Of a stretch of DNA of 64,000 bases, positions 19,593-28,027 are shown piece after piece. The stretch is from Mesorhizobium sp. AR10. GTDB lineage: Bacteria > Pseudomonadota > Alphaproteobacteria > Rhizobiales > Rhizobiaceae. The stretch is taken from positions 4,442,001 to 4,506,000 of the forward strand of contig NZ_CP080524.1 in the NCBI RefSeq assembly GCF_024746795.1, written 5' to 3'. The stretch's first letter is position 1, and each line of letters begins with the position of its first letter. The position numbers were made by a program, and so were the translations under genes. The notes below the pieces were generated by a model. The model did no database searches and was not told the DNA's origin. It saw nothing but the letters and a program-made list of their open reading frames with translations.

Positions 19593-19943
19593 TCAGAGCT
19601 TGATCACATATTCCTTGCGAGTCGTTTCAAGCACTTCCCAACTGCCCCTGAAGCCGGGCCTGAGCACAAAGCTGTCGCCGGTCCTGACGGTGCGGGCCTC
19701 GCCGCCCTCGTCTGTGATCACCGAGACACCTGACAGGATGTGGCAAAACTCCCACTCGTCATATTCGATGCGCCATTTGCCCGGCGTGGCTTCCCAGATG
19801 CCGGCATAGAGCCCGCCGTCGCGTTCCTCGACATTCCAGGTACGGAACTTCGGATCGCCTGCAATCAGCCGATCCGGCGCCGGCGCACCAAGTTCCGGTT
19901 CGACACCATCGATACCGACGAAGAGAAAATTCGGCGCGGTCAT
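19593..19943 (-). CDS. Cupin-domain protein (DUF861-like)
   Basis: A 116-residue single cupin. Motifs: GLYAGIWEATPGKWRIEYDEWEF (about residues 43-65) and HILSGVSVITDEGGEARTV followed by GDSFVLRPGFRGSWEV, the pattern of the EutQ/DUF861 cupin group. In this group the metal-binding histidines are often partly lost, as here. Function unknown; related proteins are placed with amino-acid or polyamine metabolism. It ends next to the frameshifted binding protein and lies downstream of metY on the same strand (23-base gap), so the two are likely co-transcribed. Confidence 0.8.
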   Translation of the reverse strand: MTAPNFLFVGIDGVEPELGAPAPDRLIAGDPKFRTWNVEERDGGLYAGIWEATPGKWRIEYDEWEFCHILSGVSVITDEGGEARTVRTGDSFVLRPGFRGSWEVLETTRKEYVIKL

Positions 19944-19966
19944 GGACGCTCCTTGCTTGCCAGGGA

Positions 19967-21247
19967 TCAGACCTTGGCGAGGGCCTGTTCCAGATCGGCG
20001 ACGATGTCGTTGACATCTTCGATGCCGACGGAAAGCCTGACCGTGTCAGGTCCCGCCCCGGCTGTGACCTTCTGCTCGTCGGAAAGCTGACGGTGCGTGG
20101 TCGACGCCGGGTGGATGACCAGTGACTTGGTGTCGCCGACATTGGCAAGGTGGGAGAACAATTCCAGCGCCTCGACGAACTTGATGCCGGCCGCATAGCC
20201 GCCCTTCAGACCGAAGGTGAACACCGCACCCGCGCCAAGCGGCGAGTATTTCTTCTGCAGCGCATTGTTATTGTCGCTGGGCAGGCCTGGATAGGACACC
20301 CAGGCAACCTTCGGATGATTGGAGAGCCAGCCAGCGACGGTCACCGCATTGTCGCAGTGGCGCTGCATACGCAGTGGCAAGGTTTCGAGACCGGTCAGGA
20401 TCAGGAACGCATTGAACGGCGAAATCGCCGGGCCGATGTCGCGCAGGCCGAGCACACGCGCGGCAATGGCGAAGGCGAAATTGCCGAAGGTTTCGTGCAG
20501 GACAATGCCGCCATATTCGGGGCGCGGCTCCGACAGCATCGGGTACTTGCCCGACTTCGACCAGTCGAAGGTGCCGCCGTCGACAATGGCGCCGCCGATC
20601 GAATTGCCATGGCCGCCGATGAACTTGGTCAGCGAATGCACGACGATGTCGGCGCCATGCTCGATCGGCCGCACCAGATAGGGCGAGGCCAGCGTGTTGT
20701 CGACGATCAGCGGCAGACCGTGTTTGCGGGCGATGTCACCGATCTTCTCGATGTCGACGAAGACGCCGCCGGGATTTGCCAGGCTCTCGATGAAGATCGC
20801 CTTTGTCCTGTCGTCGATCTGGCTTTCGAAGGTCGAGATATCGTTGGTGTCAGCCCAGCGCACCTCCCAGCCGAAATTCTTGAAGGCATGGCCAAACTGG
20901 TTGATCGAGCCGCCGTAAAGCCTTGTCGCAGCGACGAAATTATCGCCTGGCTGCATCAGATTGTGGAATACCAACACCTGTGCGGCATGGCCGGAGGCGA
21001 CGGCCAGAGCCGCCGTGCCGCCTTCGAGTGCGGCGATGCGCTCCTCCAGCACTGCCTGCGTCGGATTCATGATGCGGGTATAGATGTTGCCGAAGGCCTT
21101 CAGCCCGAACAGCGAGGCGGCATGGTCGGCATCGTCGAAAACAAAGGAGGTCGTCTGGTAGATCGGCGTGGCACGCGCGCCGGTGGCCGGATCCGGCTTG
21201 GCGCCGGCATGGACGGCCAGAGTGTTGAAACCAGGCGTGCGGGTCAT
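19967..21247 (-). CDS. metY: O-acetylhomoserine sulfhydrylase (PLP-dependent)
   Basis: A 426-residue Cys/Met-metabolism PLP enzyme that makes homocysteine from O-acetylhomoserine and sulfide. It starts TPGFNTLAVHAGAKPDP and has YQTTSFVF, the cofactor segment ALAVASGHAAQ, and the Schiff-base lysine in HSLTKFIGGHGN. Length and the large insert match MetY rather than MetB/MetC. ATG 21247 has GGGAGG upstream; a start at 21286 is less likely. I looked for a SAM-II (metA-type) riboswitch core in the 5' region and did not find one. Confidence 0.9.
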   Translation of the reverse strand: MTRTPGFNTLAVHAGAKPDPATGARATPIYQTTSFVFDDADHAASLFGLKAFGNIYTRIMNPTQAVLEERIAALEGGTAALAVASGHAAQVLVFHNLMQPGDNFVAATRLYGGSINQFGHAFKNFGWEVRWADTNDISTFESQIDDRTKAIFIESLANPGGVFVDIEKIGDIARKHGLPLIVDNTLASPYLVRPIEHGADIVVHSLTKFIGGHGNSIGGAIVDGGTFDWSKSGKYPMLSEPRPEYGGIVLHETFGNFAFAIAARVLGLRDIGPAISPFNAFLILTGLETLPLRMQRHCDNAVTVAGWLSNHPKVAWVSYPGLPSDNNNALQKKYSPLGAGAVFTFGLKGGYAAGIKFVEALELFSHLANVGDTKSLVIHPASTTHRQLSDEQKVTAGAGPDTVRLSVGIEDVNDIVADLEQALAKV

Positions 21248-21391
21248 CGAAAACCTCCCTCTCGAACTTTTGAAATCGCCGGGCATTCTTGGCGAAGCCC
21301 GGGCGCGAATGCAAAGAAGAAAATTCCTTTCGGCGGACGATCCGCGATGAACGCGCCAGAAAATCCATCTCTTCCCAGAATAATATTTCGC

Positions 21392-21913
21392 CTATTTTTG
21401 GCGAACGCCGAAGCTCTGGAATCCCGGCCGCATCAGCGGCTTTTTCGACGACAGCACACCGGAATTGACTCCGGTCCAGCCGATCTCGCCCGACAGCTTG
21501 CCATATTCGATCTTCGGACAGCGGTTCATCACCACCTTGATGCCGATGGCTTCGGCGCGCGCAGCCGCCTCGTCATGGCGTACGCCAAGCTGCATCCAGA
21601 TGACTTTCGGCAGCGGGTCGAGCCGCAACACGTCGTCGACGATGCCGGGGACTGCTGCCGCCCCGCGAAAGACGTCGACCATGTCGATCGGCTCCGGAAT
21701 GTCGGCAAGCCTTGCATAGGTCATCCGGCCGAGGATTTCCTTGCCGGCCTGGCCGGGGTTGATCGGAAACACAAAAAATCCCTTGCCCAGCAGATATTTC
21801 AGCACGAAATAGCTCGGCCGCACATCGTTGGCCGATGCGCCGACCATGGCGATGGTCTTCACCGAATTGAGGATGCCGGTGATATAGGCATTGTCGTAGG
21901 TGTCGTGATTCAT
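21392..21913 (-). CDS. CoA-binding domain protein (YccU-like)
   Basis: A 173-residue Rossmann-fold protein of the CoA_binding_2 family. It has TIAMVGASANDVRPSYFVLKYL (about residues 19-40), the nucleotide-binding beta-alpha unit, then VFPINPGQAGKEILG and VVMNRCPKIEYGKL, hallmarks of YccU-type proteins. These bind CoA or acyl-CoA but have no settled enzymatic role. Its start overlaps the end of the ATPase gene by 4 bases (ATGA type), so the two form an operon. Confidence 0.87.
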   Translation of the reverse strand: MNHDTYDNAYITGILNSVKTIAMVGASANDVRPSYFVLKYLLGKGFFVFPINPGQAGKEILGRMTYARLADIPEPIDMVDVFRGAAAVPGIVDDVLRLDPLPKVIWMQLGVRHDEAAARAEAIGIKVVMNRCPKIEYGKLSGEIGWTGVNSGVLSSKKPLMRPGFQSFGVRQK

Positions 21914-22686
21914 GCATCGTCCTCATACAACGCCTCGGCGAGAAAACCATCCGGATCGTTGCAGAAATTACGCATCATGCGGAAATGATCGGTATCGCTG
22001 AAATCGGTCGGTTGGAGCCCGAACCGGCCGATGCGAAACAACCGCGCGCCGGGACAGGCCATCAGCAGTGGCGAATGTGTCGCCATGATCACTTGCGCCG
22101 TGCCGGACCGGTCCATCCGCCGCAACATCTTGAGCAGTTCGATCTGGCGCGTCGGTGACAAGGCGCTTTCGGGTTCGTCGAGGATGTAGATGCCTTGCCG
22201 GCTGCAGCGCTCCTCGAAGAAGCGGATGAAACCCTCGCCATGCGACCAGGACAGGAAATCCGGTGGAGCCCCACCGGACTCCAGCGCCGCCTGATCGAGA
22301 TAGCGAGCGACGGAGTAAAAGGACTCGGCGCGAAAGAACCAGCCGGCGGTGACCTTCGGCAGCCAGTGGCCGCGCAATGTGTCGGCCAGTGCCGCGCCGC
22401 TCTTGTCGATGGCACGAGAATGGTCGATGGGCATGTAGCCCTTGCCGCCGCCGGCCTCGTCATAACCGGCCAGAGCGCCGATCGCCTCCAGCAACGTCGA
22501 TTTGCCGGTACCGTTCTCGCCGACGATGATGGTGATCGGCGTGGTGAATTCGAGTTCGAACTCTTGGCCGCGGAAGAGCGACAGGTTCCAGGGATATTTT
22601 TCCCAGTCCGCGACCCGTGTCGGCTCAAGCAGGATGCGCTTGAGATAGGGCGCCTTCAGCCGCGTCAGTTGCTTGCGATAGGCCAT
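21910..22686 (-). CDS. AAA ATPase of the ABC/SMC-like class
   Basis: A 258-residue soluble ATPase. Walker A GENGTGKST lies near residue 56, Walker B IYILDEPESALSP near 166-178, and the H-loop ATHSPLLM near 200. A classical LSGGQ signature is replaced by LSWSHGEGF. There are no membrane helices, so it is not a transporter subunit; it resembles chromosomal predicted ATPases with internal short insertions, sometimes phage-defence related but here in a housekeeping setting. It overlaps the glyoxalase-like gene by one base and the CoA-binding gene by four. Confidence 0.82.
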   Translation of the reverse strand: MAYRKQLTRLKAPYLKRILLEPTRVADWEKYPWNLSLFRGQEFELEFTTPITIIVGENGTGKSTLLEAIGALAGYDEAGGGKGYMPIDHSRAIDKSGAALADTLRGHWLPKVTAGWFFRAESFYSVARYLDQAALESGGAPPDFLSWSHGEGFIRFFEERCSRQGIYILDEPESALSPTRQIELLKMLRRMDRSGTAQVIMATHSPLLMACPGARLFRIGRFGLQPTDFSDTDHFRMMRNFCNDPDGFLAEALYEDDA

Positions 22687-23126
22687 CAGCCCGGCAGCGA
22701 AATCGATCCGTCTTCCGCGATGGGAAAGGCCGGATTGTGCGCCACTTCCCAGACATGTCCGTCCGCATCGGCGAAGTAACCATACCAGCCGCCCCAGAAG
22801 GCGCGGCCGGCCGGCTTGACGATACGACCACCGGCCTTCTCGGCCATCGCAAGCACTTCATCGACTTCAGCGTCCGAACGGGTGTTGTAGGCGAGGTAGA
22901 CTGCCGACGGCGCCTCGGCGAAGGCAATGCCCGAATCCTCTTCGGCGCTGTGGCGCGGAAACAGGCCCAGAATGACGCTGCCCATCTGGAAGAAGGCGAC
23001 TCCGTCGGTGATCGCGGCATGGCGCGTGAGGCCCATTCCCTCGTAGAAGCGCACGGCGCGATCAAGATCCTCGGTGGCGATGGTGATGATGGAGATGCGC
23101 GGCTCCACGTCTATTCCTCCGTCCAT
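22686..23126 (-). CDS. VOC/glyoxalase superfamily protein
   Basis: A 146-residue protein of the vicinal oxygen chelate fold: ISIITIATEDLDRAVRFYEGM at the start of the first module and WGGWYGYFADADGHVWEVAHNP in the second, with the C-terminal Glu metal ligand. Substrate is unknown; annotations in this group range from glyoxalase to antibiotic resistance proteins. Its start overlaps the stop of the enoyl-CoA hydratase gene by 16 bases, so translation is probably coupled. A later start at 23111 or 23105 is possible. Confidence 0.85.
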   Translation of the reverse strand: MDGGIDVEPRISIITIATEDLDRAVRFYEGMGLTRHAAITDGVAFFQMGSVILGLFPRHSAEEDSGIAFAEAPSAVYLAYNTRSDAEVDEVLAMAEKAGGRIVKPAGRAFWGGWYGYFADADGHVWEVAHNPAFPIAEDGSISLPG

Positions 23127-23932
23127 TCCGGTTTGCGTTTGCCGATGAAGGCGCCGATGCCTTCCTCCGCATCGCGCGCCAGCATGTTCTCGACCATGAC
23201 GCGGCCAGTATGGGCATAGGCGTCAGCCAGCCCCATTTCGGCCTGCGCGTAGAAGGCTTCCTTGCCGGTCTTGACGACCAAAGATGATTTTGAAGCAATG
23301 GTTTGCGCGTATTTGGTGACGATCTGATTCAGGTATTCGCGCGGCACCACCCGATTGACCAGGCCGAATTCCTTGGCCGTTGCCGCATCGATTGTCTCGC
23401 CGGTCAACAGCATCTCCATCGCGTGCTTGCGCGAGACGTTGCGCGACAACGCTACCATCGGCGTCGAGCAGAACAGGCCGATGTTGACGCCCGGCGTGCA
23501 AAAGGTCGCCTCATGCGAGGCAATGGCGAGGTCGCAGCTGGCGACCAGTTGCAGCCCGGCGGCGGTGGCCAAACCATCGACCTCGGCGATGACCGGCTTC
23601 GGGTGGCGCACGATGACCTGCATGAGTGCTGCGCAAGCGGAAAACGTTGTCTCGAAGAATGCCTTGCCCTTATCCGCGTCAGCGCGGCGCGCAGTCATCT
23701 CCTTGAGGTCGTGGCCGGCGCAGAACACTTTTCCGGCCGCAGCCAGGACGATGACGCGCACGGATTTGTCGACCTTGGCGCGGTCGAGTTCCGCGGTCAG
23801 TGCCGCCATCACCGAAAGCGACAGGGCATTGGCGGGCGGATTGGCCAGTGTCAGGCGCAGGACGCCCTTGTCCAGCCTGGCGACAACCGGACCTTCGGCA
23901 ACAGCCGGCTTGATGGCGACGATTTCGGCCAC
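23111..23932 (-). CDS. Enoyl-CoA hydratase/isomerase family protein
   Basis: A 273-residue crotonase-fold protein. The oxyanion hole segments are KVFCAGHDLKEM (about residues 70-81) and ATAAGLQLVASCDLAIAS (about 118-135), and the CoA-binding region FCTPGVNIGLFC follows. The catalytic Glu pair of true hydratases is not clear, so the reaction on the acyl-CoA could be hydration, isomerisation or hydrolysis. It heads a minus-strand operon with VOC, ATPase and CoA-binding genes. Confidence 0.87.
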   Translation of the reverse strand: MAEIVAIKPAVAEGPVVARLDKGVLRLTLANPPANALSLSVMAALTAELDRAKVDKSVRVIVLAAAGKVFCAGHDLKEMTARRADADKGKAFFETTFSACAALMQVIVRHPKPVIAEVDGLATAAGLQLVASCDLAIASHEATFCTPGVNIGLFCSTPMVALSRNVSRKHAMEMLLTGETIDAATAKEFGLVNRVVPREYLNQIVTKYAQTIASKSSLVVKTGKEAFYAQAEMGLADAYAHTGRVMVENMLARDAEEGIGAFIGKRKPEWTEE

Positions 23933-24108
23933 GTTTCATAAACCTCTTTGTCGGCCCGCCGCAGCGGAATGGCGAGCCATGGAACAAAAGAACTAGCACG
24001 CTGCCGATTGAAGAAAAGCCACGAGACGTGTTTTCTCAAGCGCAACTATTGGCCCAGGCAGTTCTGCAAACCTGCCTGCGCGATGCCGCCGCCCCAGCAA
24101 GGACCGAC

Positions 24109-24564
24109 ATGCCTGCCCAAAGCAATCTCAAACCGGTGCTGACCGCGGCGCAAGTCAATGCGCTGATGGCAACCGTCTACCCGCAGCTCAACGACCAGTT
24201 CACCGTCTATCAGGCGATCGACGTGTTTCCCGGCGGCTGCACTGTACGGCTAAACGCCGATGAGCGGCATTTGCGCCCCGGCGGCACCGTGTCAGGCCCG
24301 TCGCTGTTCACACTGGCCGACATAGGCGGCTATGTCTGCGTGCTCTCGCATGCCGGGCCGGATGCGCTTTCGGTGACCACCAACCTCAACATCAATTTCG
24401 TCCGCAAGGCCGAGGCGGGACCAATCGACGGCCACTGCCGCATCCTGAAGCTCGGCAAGAACCTGATGGTGTTCGACATCGATATCGTCGCCGGACCGGA
24501 GGGACAGACGGTGGCGCACGCCACCGGCACCTATTCGATCCCGCCGAAGCGAGTGTTTTCCTAA
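24109..24564 (+). CDS. Hotdog-fold thioesterase (PaaI family)
   Basis: A 151-residue protein with the PaaI/YdiI-type hotdog fold: HLRPGGTVSGPSLFTLADIG holds the catalytic loop and SVTTNLNINFVRKAEAGPI the central strand. It would hydrolyse acyl- or aryl-CoA thioesters in the cytoplasm. ATG 24109 follows AAGGA and starts the recognisable domain; an in-frame start at 24028 would add an unsupported 27 residues. Divergent from the enoyl-CoA hydratase operon, which also handles CoA esters. Confidence 0.83.
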   Translation: MPAQSNLKPVLTAAQVNALMATVYPQLNDQFTVYQAIDVFPGGCTVRLNADERHLRPGGTVSGPSLFTLADIGGYVCVLSHAGPDALSVTTNLNINFVRKAEAGPIDGHCRILKLGKNLMVFDIDIVAGPEGQTVAHATGTYSIPPKRVFS

Positions 24565-24596
24565 CACTGACGACCCGAAGCGTCCCGGAGACCGCA

Positions 24597-24857
24597 ATGA
24601 AGAACTATTTCGCATTGGTCGATAAAGATCCCGACAGCGCGTTCGGCATCCGATTTCCCGACATTCCTGGCTGCTTTTCTGCTGCGGACGAGGCTGAAGA
24701 CATCGTGCCGAATGCGGTGGAAGCTTTGCAATTGTGGGCGGAAGATATGCCTGTTCCCGCGCCGTCCAGTCACGAACCGATCGTCACGCTTCCGGACATA
24801 CGCAACGCGCTCGCCAAAGGAGGTTATCTGATCTCGATACACACCAAGCCGGCCTGA
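24597..24857 (+). CDS. HicB-like antitoxin-family protein without HicA
   Basis: An 86-residue protein with the partly degraded RNase H fold of HicB: MKNYFALVDKDPDSAFGIRFPDIPGCFSA is the typical HicB start with the PGC motif, followed by an acidic helix. A HicA toxin (about 60 residues with a GSH motif) is not found on either side: the preceding gene is a thioesterase and the following one rplM. So it is a solitary HicB, possibly a remnant or a regulator. GGAG precedes the ATG. Confidence 0.78.
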   Translation: MKNYFALVDKDPDSAFGIRFPDIPGCFSAADEAEDIVPNAVEALQLWAEDMPVPAPSSHEPIVTLPDIRNALAKGGYLISIHTKPA

Positions 24858-24948
24858 CGCGGCATCAAGTGGATGTGGTAAAATAATACCTTTTCATCAA
24901 ACCATTGGTTTTGCTGTATTTTACGCACCATAGCACTTTCACGACGCC

Positions 24949-24977
24949 TTGACGCACCCCCCGCCCTCGCCTATAAG
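24949..24977 (+). promoter_or_regulatory. Sigma-70 promoter of rplM-rpsI
   Basis: TTGACG (24949-24954), a 17-base spacer, and TATAAG (24972-24977). This is very close to the consensus for strongly expressed alphaproteobacterial genes. The start of transcription would be near 24984. Confidence 0.8.
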
Positions 24978-24983
24978 TCCTCA

Positions 24984-25097
24984 CGAAGCAGCGGCCCGCA
25001 AAGGCCGCCGTTTTGTTATTGGCGGCGGGCAAGCTTGTCGCCAATCCAAGCAACAAGAAACGCCTTCTCCGGAAGGTCCGAACCGAAAGCAGAGTCC
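24984..25097 (+). promoter_or_regulatory. rplM 5' leader with possible attenuator hairpins
   Basis: The untranslated leader contains GCGGCC-CGCAAA-GGCCGC (24991-25008) followed by CGTTTTGTTATT, which looks like an intrinsic terminator inside the leader. The right arm can instead pair, as GCCGCC (25004-25009), with GGCGGC (25021-25026). The two folds exclude each other, as in attenuators. A role in L13 autoregulation is inference. Confidence 0.45.
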
Positions 25098-25562
25098 ATG
25101 ACAACCTTTTCGCAGAAGCCTGCGGATGTGGTGAAGAAGTGGGTGCTGATCGACGCCGAGGGTCTCGTCGTTGGTCGTCTCGCCACTGTCATCGCCAATC
25201 ATCTTCGCGGCAAGCACAAGCCCACCTTCACCCCGCATGTCGACGACGGCGACAACGTCATCGTCATCAATGCCGACAAGGTGGTGTTCACCGGCAAGAA
25301 ATTCACCGACAAGGTCTATTACTGGCACACCGGACACCCCGGCGGCATCAAGGAGCGCACCGCGCGCCAGCTGCTCGAGGGCCGTTTCCCCGAGCGTGTC
25401 GTCGAGAAGGCCGTCGAACGCATGATCCCGCGCGGCCCGCTCGGCCGTCGCCAGATGAAGAACCTCCGCGTCTACGCGGGCACCGAGCATCCGCATGTCG
25501 CCCAGCAGCCAGTCATCCTCGACGTCGGTGCGCTGAACGCCAAGAACAAGAAGGTTGCATAA
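25098..25562 (+). CDS. rplM: 50S ribosomal protein L13
   Basis: A 154-residue ribosomal protein, one of the early-assembling proteins of the large subunit. It has the L13 hallmarks [38 protein letters not shown] and [23 protein letters not shown] 25098 starts [15 protein letters not shown], the usual N-terminus in Rhizobiales. rpsI begins 1 base after its stop, so both are on one transcript from the promoter at 24949-24977. Confidence 0.98.
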   Translation: MTTFSQKPADVVKKWVLIDAEGLVVGRLATVIANHLRGKHKPTFTPHVDDGDNVIVINADKVVFTGKKFTDKVYYWHTGHPGGIKERTARQLLEGRFPERVVEKAVERMIPRGPLGRRQMKNLRVYAGTEHPHVAQQPVILDVGALNAKNKKVA

Positions 25563-25563
25563 G

Positions 25564-26046
25564 ATGGCTGAGCTTTCCTCGCTCGCAGAACTCGGAACTG
25601 CCACCGGCAACACCAATACCCAGCCGGCAGCTCCCGTCCATGTCCAGAAGCTCGACAAGTCGGGCCGCGCCTATGCCACCGGCAAGCGCAAGAACGCCAT
25701 CGCCCGCGTCTGGGTTAAGCCTGGTTCTGGCAAGATCATCGTCAACGACAAGGAATTCGCGACCTATTTCGCGCGTCCGGTCCTGCAGATGATCCTCAAT
25801 CAGCCGATCATCGCCTCCAACCGCGCCGGCCAGTACGACATCGTCGCCACCGTTGTCGGCGGCGGCCTCTCCGGCCAGGCGGGCGCCGTGCGTCACGGCA
25901 TCTCCAAGGCGCTGACCTATTACGAGCCGACGCTGCGCGCCGTGCTCAAGAAGGGCGGCTTCCTGACCCGCGACAGCCGCGTCGTCGAGCGCAAAAAGTA
26001 CGGCAAGGCGAAGGCACGCCGCAGCTTCCAGTTTTCCAAGCGCTAA
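25564..26046 (+). CDS. rpsI: 30S ribosomal protein S9
   Basis: A 160-residue small-subunit protein. After a less conserved N-terminal extension typical of alphaproteobacteria (about 35 residues), the S9 domain runs from [21 protein letters not shown] to the C-terminal RRSFQFSKR that reaches the P-site tRNA. ATG 25564 follows the rplM stop directly. A strong terminator closes the operon at 26101. Confidence 0.98.
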   Translation: MAELSSLAELGTATGNTNTQPAAPVHVQKLDKSGRAYATGKRKNAIARVWVKPGSGKIIVNDKEFATYFARPVLQMILNQPIIASNRAGQYDIVATVVGGGLSGQAGAVRHGISKALTYYEPTLRAVLKKGGFLTRDSRVVERKKYGKAKARRSFQFSKR

Positions 26047-26098
26047 GAAGTGCTTGGGGCCAGTTCTCGAAGCGCTACGCCGAGGACTTGCCAAGATC

Positions 26099-26128
26099 GA
26101 AAAGGCCGCCTTCGGGCGGCCTTTTCTT
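26099..26128. terminator. Bidirectional terminator after rpsI
   Basis: AAAGGCCGCC-TTCG-GGCGGCCTTTTCTTT: a 10-bp stem with the extra-stable UUCG loop and a T-rich tail. The minus-strand reading also ends in TTTTCG, so it may end the convergent LysR gene too. The core is the same as at 28060. Confidence 0.9.
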
Positions 26129-26157
26129 TGGTCGCTAAACAGCTTTCTGCCGGAATA

Positions 26158-27063
26158 TCAGACCTGATCAGCCGATTGCTTGACGAAGTCGATGAACGCC
26201 CTGAGCGGCGCCGGCACCAGACGCCGTCCGGGGTAGTAGAGGAATGGTCCCGGGAAGCGCTGCCACCAGGGCTCCAGCACGGGTTCAAGCGCACCGCTCT
26301 CGAAATGCGGGCGCAGCCAGTCCTCGAACAGCCATAGAATGCCCACGCCGGCGATCGCCGCATCGATGGCGAGATCGACTCCCCCGCCGATCCCGACGAT
26401 CAGTGGCCCCGTAGGATCGACCCGTACCACCTCGCCGTCACGCTCGAATTCCCACGAATTCATCACCCCGCTGGGGAAGCGGCCGCGCAAACAGGCGTGG
26501 CCAAGCAAGTCGCTGGGGTGTCGAGGCCGACCATGGCGATCAAGGTAGGCCGGCGAAGCGGAGGTGGTGAAACGCTGGAAGCGTGGTCCGATCGGCACGG
26601 CAATCATGTCCTGTTCCAAGCGCTCGTCGTAGCGGATGCCGGCGTCGCAGCCAGCCGCAAGCACGTCGACGAAGCTCTCCTCGGTGACCACCTCCAGCCG
26701 GATGCCGGGGTAGGCGAGCAGGAACCGGGGAACGATGCTGGGCAGTACCAGCCGCGCCGCGCTGATCGGTACATTGAGGCGCAACGAGCCGGCCGGCCTT
26801 TCGCGAAAGCCGTTGACCACATCGAGGGCAGCCTCGACTTCGCCCAGCGCCGGGCCCAGCCGCTCAAGCAACCCGCTGCCGGCCTCGGTCAGCACGACGC
26901 TGCGGGTCGTCCTGTTGAACAGTCGGACACCGAGCTGTGCCTCCAGGCGACGCACTGCTTCGCTCAAGCCCGAGGCACTGCCGCCGCTGGCGCGCGCGCC
27001 GTCGCGAAAGCCCTTGGCGCGCGCCACCGCCACGAAGGCGTTGAGATCACCGAGATCCATCAT
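26158..27063 (-). CDS. LysR-family transcriptional regulator
   Basis: A 301-residue LTTR. The N-terminal winged HTH spans about residues 1-62 (MMDLGDLNAFVAVARAKGF, SEAVRRLEAQLGVRLFNRTT), followed by the periplasmic-binding-protein-like effector domain. The recognition helix region SGLSEAVRRLE is intact. It is divergent from the aldo/keto reductase at 27155, and the 91-base gap contains a palindromic operator candidate, so it most likely controls that gene and itself. Confidence 0.93.
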   Translation of the reverse strand: MMDLGDLNAFVAVARAKGFRDGARASGGSASGLSEAVRRLEAQLGVRLFNRTTRSVVLTEAGSGLLERLGPALGEVEAALDVVNGFRERPAGSLRLNVPISAARLVLPSIVPRFLLAYPGIRLEVVTEESFVDVLAAGCDAGIRYDERLEQDMIAVPIGPRFQRFTTSASPAYLDRHGRPRHPSDLLGHACLRGRFPSGVMNSWEFERDGEVVRVDPTGPLIVGIGGGVDLAIDAAIAGVGILWLFEDWLRPHFESGALEPVLEPWWQRFPGPFLYYPGRRLVPAPLRAFIDFVKQSADQV

Positions 27064-27075
27064 TGTTCGCCATTT

Positions 27076-27099
27076 GGTACAACCTGTGTGGATTGTACC
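27076..27099. promoter_or_regulatory. Candidate LysR operator
   Basis: A perfect inverted repeat GGTACAA-N10-TTGTACC, 12 bases ahead of the LysR start and 56 bases ahead of the reductase start. It contains the T-N11-A core expected of LysR boxes. It is the only strong palindrome in the divergent region. Confidence 0.6.
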
Positions 27100-27154
27100 T
27101 GGTTATCGCGAAGTTGGGCAGCGCCTATCTTTGTCTCCTCAAAGGAGATCACTC

Positions 27155-28027
27155 ATGTCCAATATCCAGCAGCCCGGCACGTTCACCCTCGGCAGCCACA
27201 CAGTGAAGCGGCTCGGCTATGGCGCCATGCAACTCGCAGGCCCCGGTGTGTTCGGGCCGCCCAAGGACCACGACGCCGCGTTGGCGGTGCTGCGCGAGGC
27301 GGTTTCGCGCGGCGTCAACCATATCGACACCAGCGACTTCTACGGCCCGCACGTCACCAACCGACTCATCCACGAGGCGCTCGCACCCTACCCCGACGAT
27401 CTCGTCATTGTCACCAAGATCGGCGCCCGGCGCGGCGCCGATGGCTCATGGCTGCCGGCCTTCTCGCCTGAAGACCTGACACGCGCGGTCCACGACAATC
27501 TGCGCAATCTCGGGCTCGATGCGATCGACGTGGTCAACCTTCGCATCATGTTCGATACGCATGGTCCGGCTGAAGGGTCGATCGAAGCGCCGCTTGCCGT
27601 CCTGGCCGAGTTGCAGCGGCAGGGCCTGGTGCGCCACATCGGGCTGAGCAACGTCACCCCCGCGCAGATTGCGGAGGGACGCGGGATCGCCGAGATCGTC
27701 TGCGTGCAGAACCAGTACAATCTCGCGCATCGGGACGACGATGCCCTGATCGACGAACTCGCCCGAGACGGCATCGCCTATGTGCCGTTCTTTCCGCTGG
27801 GTGGCTTCAACCCGCTGCAGTCGTCCACCTTGTCCGCGGTCGCCCAGCGCCTCGGCGCCACGCCGATGCAGGTCGCGCTGGCTTGGCTGCTCCGCCGCGC
27901 ACCCAACATTCTTTTGATCCCCGGCACCTCGTCGGTCGCCCATCTGCGGGAGAACCTCGCCGCAGGCGAGCTCGAGCTGCCGCAGGACGCGCTCAGGGAA
28001 CTGGAGGGCATGGCGATGGCCGCCTGA
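27155..28027 (+). CDS. Aldo/keto reductase
   Basis: A 290-residue NADP-dependent oxidoreductase. Catalytic residues: Asp and Tyr in HIDTSDFYGPH, Lys in VIVTKIGAR, and the fourth position in VVNLRIMFD is Asn-Leu-Arg rather than the usual His, so that residue is changed. The C-terminal cofactor loop LIPGTSSVAHLRENL fits NADP binding. AAAGGAG precedes ATG 27155. It is probably regulated by the adjacent LysR protein. Substrate unknown, perhaps a reactive aldehyde. Confidence 0.92.
   Translation: MSNIQQPGTFTLGSHTVKRLGYGAMQLAGPGVFGPPKDHDAALAVLREAVSRGVNHIDTSDFYGPHVTNRLIHEALAPYPDDLVIVTKIGARRGADGSWLPAFSPEDLTRAVHDNLRNLGLDAIDVVNLRIMFDTHGPAEGSIEAPLAVLAELQRQGLVRHIGLSNVTPAQIAEGRGIAEIVCVQNQYNLAHRDDDALIDELARDGIAYVPFFPLGGFNPLQSSTLSAVAQRLGATPMQVALAWLLRRAPNILLIPGTSSVAHLRENLAAGELELPQDALRELEGMAMAA

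Noticed and set aside
21248..21391. SAM-II riboswitch ahead of metY
   Set aside because: The conserved pseudoknot core with GCUAAA-type segment is not present.
20150..21988. 612-codon open frame opposite metY and the CoA-binding gene
   Set aside because: Spans two genes on the other strand; no ribosome site or family features.
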